Assembly: GCA_964472035.1 (NCBI GenBank)
Contig: CAYYIT010000025.1
Location: 1 to 32,167 of the forward strand
DNA: 32,167 nucleotides
Source of the DNA: UBA3855 sp964472035
GTDB lineage: Bacteria > Bacillota > Clostridia > Oscillospirales > Ruminococcaceae
Reading direction: 5' to 3'
The notes beneath the pieces were generated by a model. It did not search any database. It was not told the origin of the DNA and worked only from the letters and a program-made list of their open reading frames with translations. Position 1 is the stretch's first letter, and every line of letters starts with the position of its first letter. This document shows, piece by piece, positions 23,173 to 29,488 of this stretch. A program made the position numbers and the translations under genes.

Positions 23173-26100
23173 TTACCGGATCGCTGCAAATACGCCGTGG
23201 AAGTTCTGGTGATTGCTGTGGATGCCGGCATCCGGATCGAATGCAGCGCCCTCGGACTGCCTCTGTGCGATCCTGTCCTCGTAGGCTGCAAACTCCTCAA
23301 GTACGGCCTGCTCCGCTTCGGTCTCCCTGCGCAGTGCGGTGCGCTCGGCTTTTTTTTCGGCAGCGTCCATGCGATTGTGGAGTGTTTTGAGACGCTGCAG
23401 GTGCCCCTGCTGCGCATCTTCGACCGCACGGAGCACCTCCGGCAGGGGGGAACTGCTGAACCCATGTACATACATGTAGCCGCGGAAGAAACGGTGCTTT
23501 CCGCTGTCAGCAAGCCAGTAGATGGGACGGTGCCGGTAGATCCGGCAGTGATCGCTGTAGAAATCCGACCGGAAATAATGCCGGAGCGCCTGCTGCGGCG
23601 TCTCTTTTTCCGTGAGGACGGAAGTGAGGAATGCAAGGTTCTCTTCCAGTGTCTCCTCTCCGAAGACCGCGGCGAGCCACTCGGTAAACTGCGCAGCCGC
23701 CTCCTCGGGGAGGAGCAGCGCGCTTGGATCGTGGCGCGGCACAAAGCCCTCTGTGCGGTATCTTCCGAACAGGCAGCCGAAGCCGAAGCTGATCAGACTA
23801 CGCAGGTCCTCATTTTTGTCCGCGCGGCGGAGTGTCACGGAGGATTCCGTAATTTCCGGCGACAGCTCTCCTTCCAGTCCGTAGATCTCAAGAAAGATCC
23901 GGTTGAGCGCTTCCTCATTGCGGCGCATGGCGGAGATGGCATCCTCGCACTGCGCTTTCCATTCCGCAAAGAGCTGCGTAAGTCTGACGGCGGGTTCCGG
24001 ATGCTGCTGCCGCAGTGCGGCAAGCGGATGCAATGTGAAGTCCCAGCTCAGCTCATGCTGATCCCAGTCACGCTGCGCAATGGCGATGTTCTCGCGCACG
24101 AGCGCTTCGACCTCCGGCTTGCGCGCCGGATCCATCCGTACCGGAAGATTGCTCAGGTTCTCGACCTGAAAATTCATCGTGGGATTGAACAGCTCCAGAA
24201 TGGTGCGCGTAATGCACGAGGAGAGCAGTCCCAGCAGGTAGAGCCGGTCTTCCTCCGGCGGAAAGAGCGAGGAGCCGGACACGTCGAAGAGAAAACCCTC
24301 CGGCTGATAGCGGATACTGAAGTTGTCCGCCTCGGCAATGAACTGCCATGTCAGTGACGGCAGGAAATAGCAGTCGGCGTTTTTGATCCGTCCGCCGCAG
24401 CTGGTCCGGTTGAGAACGCTGTGGAATGCGCGCATCTCCTCGCCGCCGCGGTAGTAATTGACCACATGGAGGTGGTTGCCGTACCATTTGCGGCATTTGC
24501 CGCCCTTGTTATAGGGGAACCATCGCAGTCCGCTTTCCATGGCTTCCTCGGCATTCCGGCAGCCGAAGCCAATGCGGCTGCGCGGTACCTCGAACCAGAA
24601 CCGCAGGAACCGCTTGTTGTCCGAGGTCGTCATGCCCTGACAGATCCGGCAGAATTCCGAGAGTTTCGGAAGCCGGAGAGCTGCCAGGATCCCGTCGCTG
24701 ATCCAGTAGCAGAGGGGCTGCCCGGGGATCTGCCGGAATCGCTCCGTGCTGCACAGATACCGCCGCTTCGGATCGAAGAAAGCACCCTCCTTGTCGTCGC
24801 TGTCCGCAAGACGCAGATAGGTCGTGCGGTAATCGGGAATGCGGCTTCCCATGCAGACGAACGCTGTGGCGCGGACGATGGTGCCGACATCCGTGGCAGC
24901 GAAGGCTTTCGGACCGAGGTGCGCCATGTTCCGCATGGTGTATTGCTCCATGCGTTTGCGCAGGGCTTTGTAGCTGGACAGGAACATCCACGCGTGCTGG
25001 GTTACCATTGCAAAGCAGCCGTGCGGCGCGGTCAGCTGGGCGCAGCGCTCCATGAAGGCGGCGAACAGATCGGACTTGCTGTCGGGGTAATGCTGTTTCA
25101 CAAATGCGGAGAGCGCCGGATGCATATTGCTGCTGCCCATGTAGGGCGGGTTCGTGATCACGGCGTCATATTCTGTGCTGAGCAGGATGCTCAGCTGCCG
25201 CATTCTGGAGGGGATATCCTGCGAATCTTCGTCCTTTTTCCGCAGCGGAAGCCGTCGCGGGCGCAGCAGGGAGCCGAAGCTCTCGCAGCCTTCAAGCTCT
25301 TTTGCAAGCAGTGCATCCTGCTTGCTCAGTGTTTCGGAAGAAACGGAAAGGCCCGAGAAATGCCCGATATGCAGTGCATGCGCCTCTTGAAGGATGGTAC
25401 GGTCATAGCGGCCCGCCTTCATCAGCAGGATGAGCGCGGCAAGCTCCGCGGCGCGTCCATCGATGTCGAGACCATGAAGATTGTTCCGCAGAATGGAGCG
25501 CGCCGCCTCGCCGGACGCATACCCCTCCGCCAGATACATCTGCATCAGCAGATCAAATACACAGGCAAGGATATGTCCCGTTCCCATACAGGGGTCGAGT
25601 ACGGTCAGAGAGGTGACGGATCTTCCGCGCAGCGGTGCATATTGTTTCTCAAGATGCCGTTCCGTTTCGGCGGACTGTGCGGCTTCTTCCAGATAGAACC
25701 GGCAGTTCTCCGGCAGGGGGAGGGAGGGGTGCATGGCCTTCCACAGGCTGCCAAGGGCATTCTCGGACATATAGCGGATGAGCCAGTCTGGCGTGAAGGT
25801 CTGTGTTGCTGCCGGGATCAGCTCCGGCGCGATCTTGACATTGCTGCGCAGCTGGAGGAATGCTTCGTCCTTCTGCTGGGTGTGGTAGTACTGGTGGAGC
25901 CAGCCCATTACCTCCGGCTGCTCGAGCCAGTCCTCTACCGGAAGGCCGAGCAGTTCTGCAAGAAAACCATCCTCTGTAAGCAAGGGCTTCCGGAATTCGG
26001 AACAGTCCGTTCGGGCATCGAAGAGTCCGGCAAACATCGGATAGCCGTGCAGCGTCCGGCAGATCCGGTTCAGTTTCTTACGGAAGTGCGCCTCCTCCTG

Positions 26101-26283
26101 CGGAAGGAAAGCGGCCGGAAACAGCGGCTCCTGCTGCGGCAGCAGACCGTTCAGCTCCATGTACCGCAGCACGATGAAGCGGATGAACCAGCGGTAGACC
26201 TCTGTCTCGGATCGCTCTGACAGCTGCTCTGACAGGATGCTCCTTGCGCGGACAGCAAAGTGCTTCAGTTCGATGCGGTGCAT
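23173..26283 (-). CDS. pglX: PglX-like adenine-specific DNA methyltransferase (orphan BREX-type)
   Basis: A 1036-residue DNA methyltransferase. SAM-binding motif I is in LDPCMGTGHILA (D230-G236) and the catalytic motif IV is NPPY (378-381). These are followed by the family-typical YMGSSNMHPALSAFVKQHYP and SKSDLFAAFMERC segments. The N-terminal helical part (1-200) and the C-terminal target-recognition-like part (about 450-1036; FRICQGMTTSDNKRFLRFWFE, NPTMNFQVENLSNLPVR) match BREX PglX and related type IIG-like enzymes. It would methylate N6-adenine in a specific site. At about 1040 residues it is slightly shorter than many PglX proteins. No brxA, brxB, brxC, pglZ or brxL is in the window: the neighbours are a membrane-protein gene and a GH9 gene. 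AAAGGAGG lies 6 nt before the ATG. Confidence 0.88.
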   Translation of the reverse strand: MHRIELKHFAVRARSILSEQLSERSETEVYRWFIRFIVLRYMELNGLLPQQEPLFPAAFLPQEEAHFRKKLNRICRTLHGYPMFAGLFDARTDCSEFRKPLLTEDGFLAELLGLPVEDWLEQPEVMGWLHQYYHTQQKDEAFLQLRSNVKIAPELIPAATQTFTPDWLIRYMSENALGSLWKAMHPSLPLPENCRFYLEEAAQSAETERHLEKQYAPLRGRSVTSLTVLDPCMGTGHILACVFDLLMQMYLAEGYASGEAARSILRNNLHGLDIDGRAAELAALILLMKAGRYDRTILQEAHALHIGHFSGLSVSSETLSKQDALLAKELEGCESFGSLLRPRRLPLRKKDEDSQDIPSRMRQLSILLSTEYDAVITNPPYMGSSNMHPALSAFVKQHYPDSKSDLFAAFMERCAQLTAPHGCFAMVTQHAWMFLSSYKALRKRMEQYTMRNMAHLGPKAFAATDVGTIVRATAFVCMGSRIPDYRTTYLRLADSDDKEGAFFDPKRRYLCSTERFRQIPGQPLCYWISDGILAALRLPKLSEFCRICQGMTTSDNKRFLRFWFEVPRSRIGFGCRNAEEAMESGLRWFPYNKGGKCRKWYGNHLHVVNYYRGGEEMRAFHSVLNRTSCGGRIKNADCYFLPSLTWQFIAEADNFSIRYQPEGFLFDVSGSSLFPPEEDRLYLLGLLSSCITRTILELFNPTMNFQVENLSNLPVRMDPARKPEVEALVRENIAIAQRDWDQHELSWDFTLHPLAALRQQHPEPAVRLTQLFAEWKAQCEDAISAMRRNEEALNRIFLEIYGLEGELSPEITESSVTLRRADKNEDLRSLISFGFGCLFGRYRTEGFVPRHDPSALLLPEEAAAQFTEWLAAVFGEETLEENLAFLTSVLTEKETPQQALRHYFRSDFYSDHCRIYRHRPIYWLADSGKHRFFRGYMYVHGFSSSPLPEVLRAVEDAQQGHLQRLKTLHNRMDAAEKKAERTALRRETEAEQAVLEEFAAYEDRIAQRQSEGAAFDPDAGIHSNHQNFHGVFAAIR

Positions 26284-26319
26284 GCTCTCCCTCCTTTCTG
26301 TAACGTTTGTATCTCTGCT

Positions 26320-26348
26320 ATTATAGCATATTCTGGCAGGAAAAGCAA
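26320..26348 (-). promoter_or_regulatory. Sigma-A promoter of pglX
   Basis: On the minus strand TTGCTT (26343-26348) and TATAAT (26320-26325) lie 17 bp apart with an extended -10 TG. The -35 overlaps the T-rich tail of the GH9 terminator. Confidence 0.7.
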
Positions 26349-26377
26349 GCGCCCCGCAGCTGTACAGCCGCAGGGCG
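26341..26377 (-). terminator. Terminator after the GH9-CBM3-dockerin gene
   Basis: On the minus strand CGCCCTGC pairs with GCGGGGCG around an inner GCTG / CAGC stem, followed by CTTGCTTTT. The U-tract is imperfect, so some read-through into pglX is possible. Confidence 0.65.
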
Positions 26378-26385
26378 TTGTTGGT

Positions 26386-28911
26386 TTATACGGGAAGTGC
26401 TTCGATCAGCTTGACGAGATACTTCATGATGATCAGTGCATCCGTGGAGTTGGGGGTACCGCTCACATCGCAGTCGGCGTTGCGTGCAGCCTCCTCGGAG
26501 AGGGTATTGCAGCCCATGAGCGCCTTGCTCAGGCAGATGACGTCGAGGATCTCTACCTTGCCGTTCAGATCCACGTCGCCGTACATCGTTTCCGTGGTAG
26601 TGGACTGCTCGCCGCCGGGAGGCTCGATGCCCCATACCAGTTCGCCGTCCACATAGGCAGTGATCAGCTCCGTCAGCAGGAGGGTGTCCTCGCTGATCTC
26701 CAGACCCTCGCGGCTGTAGTCGTCGGTCGGATCCCAGTTGGTCTGGTAGGCGTCGTCCATCTCTGCGATCAGACCGAAGTGGAAGGTTCTGTCGCCGTAG
26801 AACTCACAGTTCTCCCAGCTGATCTCAACATAATAGGTGCCATTGTCATCCCATTGTATGGGTTCCGAGATGGTCGCAAAGGTCGCGCCGTTGGTGTTGG
26901 CATTTTCTTCGTCATAGTAGATCTCCACCACAACATCGTCAATGGTCTGACCGGCAGCCAGAAGCTCACTGATATTGAAGAAGTAACGGCACTTGATGTC
27001 GTTCACATAGCGCGGCGGAATGGAGGTGTCGTTGTAGACCTTGATCTCTACCTGGGAGCGTGCAGTGTTCTCCTGCACGACTCTGCCCTCAACGTAGAAT
27101 TCGTCGATCTCGCCCTTCATGCTTTCTTCGGAGGGCGGGAAGTTCTCGACCGGCATGTGACCTGCGTCCTTGCCGTAGTAGTAGTACAGACCGGCAGCTG
27201 CGCCGACAAAGCCGGCGTTGTAGTCCACAGCAACTTCATTGTAGATATAGTTGTTGGTATCGTCAATGTGGTAGTCATCCGCATCGGGACCGCCTACCAG
27301 CGCGCCCCAGAGGACATGTACCTGATCCACGGGATCCAGTGCGCTGAGCGTCTTGGAACCGTGGGATGCGCGGTGGTGCGGACGGCATGCACCGTTTTCC
27401 AGATCATAGCCGACGATGTACGCACGGTTCATGGGGTTGTCGCCCATGATATACTGCATCTGATCATAGGACCAGTCCACAAAGGTCATGTCGCCGGTCT
27501 CCTTGGCGTAAACCATTGCCTGCAGCTGTGCGGCAGTGTCATATCTTGCGGAGCCGTAGTCGTTGAGCATCGCAAAGCCAGCGGGTGTTTTTTTGAGCCA
27601 TGCGCCGTCCTTTGTGGGCAGATCAGCGATCTCTTCGGCAGTGATGGATGTGTTCCAGAGCGTATCATCGGGTCCGAAGTATTTGTGCCCTGTCACGGGA
27701 ACGTCGAATGCCGCAGCAGCGGCATCCGCTTCACTCATACCCGACCAGAACTCGAGATTCCAGCGGAAAATGTACCAGTCGCGGCGTGTATTGGTGATCG
27801 GCGCGAGCTTTGCGAAGACGCCGCCCCATACGGTATCCCAGCAGTGAACCCAGATGTTCTGCCAGCAGTTGCCGGTGTCGGAGATGATACGCTTGAGGTA
27901 GCCGGTGTAGGGATGCGCACCCATGTCGTTGGTCACGGTTTCATCGACAGAAATGATGTCTTCGATATAATCATAATTGCCGGTGCACTCGTAGAGCCAA
28001 ACCGCAGCCCATGCCAGTTCGTCATAGTCGTAGCTGGAGTCGTAGAAGCCGCCGTCATAGCCAAGGCTCGTCACGACATTGTCAGCTTCCTCAGTGTGGG
28101 TCGCAACAGCAAAGTCATAGAGCTTGATGGCAGCGGTCAGGGATTCTTCCGCATACTCCGGCTCGGTGTCCTTGAAGTTGAGGTAATTGACCGCAAGGGA
28201 AGCAGAAACGCCTGCGCACATATCCGATGCAGGGGTGTCCACCGTTGCAAAATAAGCAGGTCTTGCATAGTCGAGCAGATTCTCGTTCTGCAGCTCCGGT
28301 GCGATCCAGTAGTTGTGGTCGATGTTGCCCTCGCCAGTCTGATAGCAGAATGCCAGAACATCGCCGTTTTCATCGTAGTACAGACACTTCAGATAATAGT
28401 CGTTGAACCAGTGGAGGATGTCCTCAATGTGCCACTGCTGGCCGGAATCCACATAGGCATCGCGGAATTCGTAGTAGCCCCAGCCAAGCGTGGAGGCGGC
28501 GTAGCTTCCGGGCAGACAGAACTGCACGCAGTCGCCGGCGTCATGCATGCCGCCGGAAACATCGATCGTACCGTCGCCGTCCGGATCGAGAATGTCGCGG
28601 TGTTCGTCAATGAATTCCTGGGAAAGGTTCGTGCCCTTGAAATCCTCACCCATGGGAATGAGCGGGACCTTGGCGTCCTCGGTGTGGCAGTCGCCGCGCC
28701 ATTCCAGGTTGCCGCCTGTAATGCCGTAGCCGCATTTGTTGGCATCGTAGAAATAGAGTGAATACTGCAGTGCTTTGGCGAAGTTGACTTCGACATCCGT
28801 TGCGGCGTCGGTGGTCTCCGCTGAGGTCACTGCCGCTGCCGAGCCGGTCAGCAGCATGGCGAGACTGGCAGCGCCTGCCAGCAGCCTTCGCGCGATGGTT
28901 CTTCTCTTCAT
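26386..28911 (-). CDS. Cellulosomal GH9 endoglucanase (GH9-CBM3-dockerin)
   Basis: An 841-residue secreted cellulase. The signal peptide is about 1-31 with an Arg-rich N-terminus. GH9 (about 42-580) has the catalytic Asp pair in HDAGD (D124 and D127), the CRPHHRASHG motif, and the acid in YNEVAVDYNAG (E559). A family 3 CBM, probably type c, follows at about 600-735 (ARSQVEIKVYNDTSIPPRYV, then CRYFFNISE), as in theme B processive endoglucanases. The C-terminal dockerin (about 775-840) has YGDVDLNGKVEILDVICLSK and a less canonical second loop (DCDVSGTPNSTDALIIMKYL). Between WRGD and HDAGD there is an insertion of about 33 residues relative to the other GH9, including DPDGDGTID. AGAGGA precedes the ATG. 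It is divergent from the other GH9 gene. Confidence 0.95.
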   Translation of the reverse strand: MKRRTIARRLLAGAASLAMLLTGSAAAVTSAETTDAATDVEVNFAKALQYSLYFYDANKCGYGITGGNLEWRGDCHTEDAKVPLIPMGEDFKGTNLSQEFIDEHRDILDPDGDGTIDVSGGMHDAGDCVQFCLPGSYAASTLGWGYYEFRDAYVDSGQQWHIEDILHWFNDYYLKCLYYDENGDVLAFCYQTGEGNIDHNYWIAPELQNENLLDYARPAYFATVDTPASDMCAGVSASLAVNYLNFKDTEPEYAEESLTAAIKLYDFAVATHTEEADNVVTSLGYDGGFYDSSYDYDELAWAAVWLYECTGNYDYIEDIISVDETVTNDMGAHPYTGYLKRIISDTGNCWQNIWVHCWDTVWGGVFAKLAPITNTRRDWYIFRWNLEFWSGMSEADAAAAAFDVPVTGHKYFGPDDTLWNTSITAEEIADLPTKDGAWLKKTPAGFAMLNDYGSARYDTAAQLQAMVYAKETGDMTFVDWSYDQMQYIMGDNPMNRAYIVGYDLENGACRPHHRASHGSKTLSALDPVDQVHVLWGALVGGPDADDYHIDDTNNYIYNEVAVDYNAGFVGAAAGLYYYYGKDAGHMPVENFPPSEESMKGEIDEFYVEGRVVQENTARSQVEIKVYNDTSIPPRYVNDIKCRYFFNISELLAAGQTIDDVVVEIYYDEENANTNGATFATISEPIQWDDNGTYYVEISWENCEFYGDRTFHFGLIAEMDDAYQTNWDPTDDYSREGLEISEDTLLLTELITAYVDGELVWGIEPPGGEQSTTTETMYGDVDLNGKVEILDVICLSKALMGCNTLSEEAARNADCDVSGTPNSTDALIIMKYLVKLIEALPV

Positions 28912-29002
28912 GTTCTGATCCTCTTTTCCTTATTATTGTTTTTTAAGAAATTATGTCGTGGATGCGACTGCAAATTTGTTGAATCACAGTCTCAATATAC
29001 CA

Positions 29003-29031
29003 ATTGTAGATTATTTTTTGCAAAATGTCAA
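29003..29031 (-). promoter_or_regulatory. Sigma-A promoter of the GH9-CBM3 gene
   Basis: On the minus strand TTGACA (29026-29031) and TACAAT (29003-29008) lie 17 bp apart. The leader is about 85 nt. Confidence 0.75.
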
Positions 29032-29287
29032 GAGGTTTTGTGCAATTTTTTTGGAAAATCTGCAACTTTTTACATTTCTGTCAAAAATGTGATCTGGAGG
29101 TCATCTGCATTGGATGTATCCACGAGATGTGAACGGATTAAATGAACAAATATATTCATCAAATAGCTTATAAAATAATACAAGACGTATAGAAAAATGC
29201 TGCGACGAGATTTTTAGAAAATGCGGCGCCATTTCCGTTAAAAATGCCTAAATTTCACAGAATATACATAGAATATTTCCAAAATAG

Positions 29288-29317
29288 TAAACAAATTGGC
29301 TGCAAATAGTGTATAAT
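29288..29317 (+). promoter_or_regulatory. Probable promoter of the GH9-polyThr gene
   Basis: TATAAT at 29312-29317 is a perfect -10. The best -35 is TAAACA at 29288-29293 with an 18-bp spacer, so the promoter may need an activator. Transcription would start near 29324, just before the structured leader. Confidence 0.5.
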
Positions 29318-29329
29318 AGAGTATAGTTA

Positions 29330-29448
29330 ATGCGCGCGGTGGCAAAAAGAAAATCGTCCGGCGGAAGCACAAATAATACACAATGTATAAAACGAACCTG
29401 AGATTATTTGTGATGAGAGGGTTTGCCGGATGATTCCGCGTTGCGCAT
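29330..29448 (+). ncRNA. Candidate structured leader RNA of the GH9 gene
   Basis: Three stacked helices nest without conflict. P1 is ATGCGC + GCGG (29330-29339) with CCGC + GCGCAT (29436-29448), with a 3-nt bulge on the right. P2 is 11 bp continuous (29352-29362 with 29425-29435, one G-U pair). P3 is 10 bp perfect (CACAAATAAT 29368-29377 with ATTATTTGTG 29403-29412). The apical loop is 25 nt. A 12-nt one-sided internal loop (29340-29351) lies between P1 and P2. The structure starts within about 6 nt of the expected transcription start and ends 40 nt before the GH9 ATG. I do not recognise it as a known riboswitch. Confidence 0.65.
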
Positions 29449-29488
29449 GACCGGAAAGAGGAAAATGACATAGAAGGAAGGTTATCTT

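Larger units (their letters stand above)
28912..29488. other. 577-bp divergent regulatory region between two GH9 genes
   Basis: AT-rich on the left two thirds, becoming GC-richer near 29330. It holds a minus-strand promoter at 29003-29031, a plus-strand promoter at 29288-29317 and a strongly structured leader at 29330-29448. The stretch 29040-29280 contains no supported ORF; I see only short A/T runs there and imperfect repeats such as AAAATGCTGCG / AAAATGCGGCG (about 29192 and 29219), so it may carry activator or operator sites. Confidence 0.5.

Noticed and set aside
26260..28761. 833-codon plus-strand frame opposite the GH9-CBM3 gene
   Set aside because: Antisense open frame due to codon bias; it crosses the pglX promoter and has no Shine-Dalgarno.
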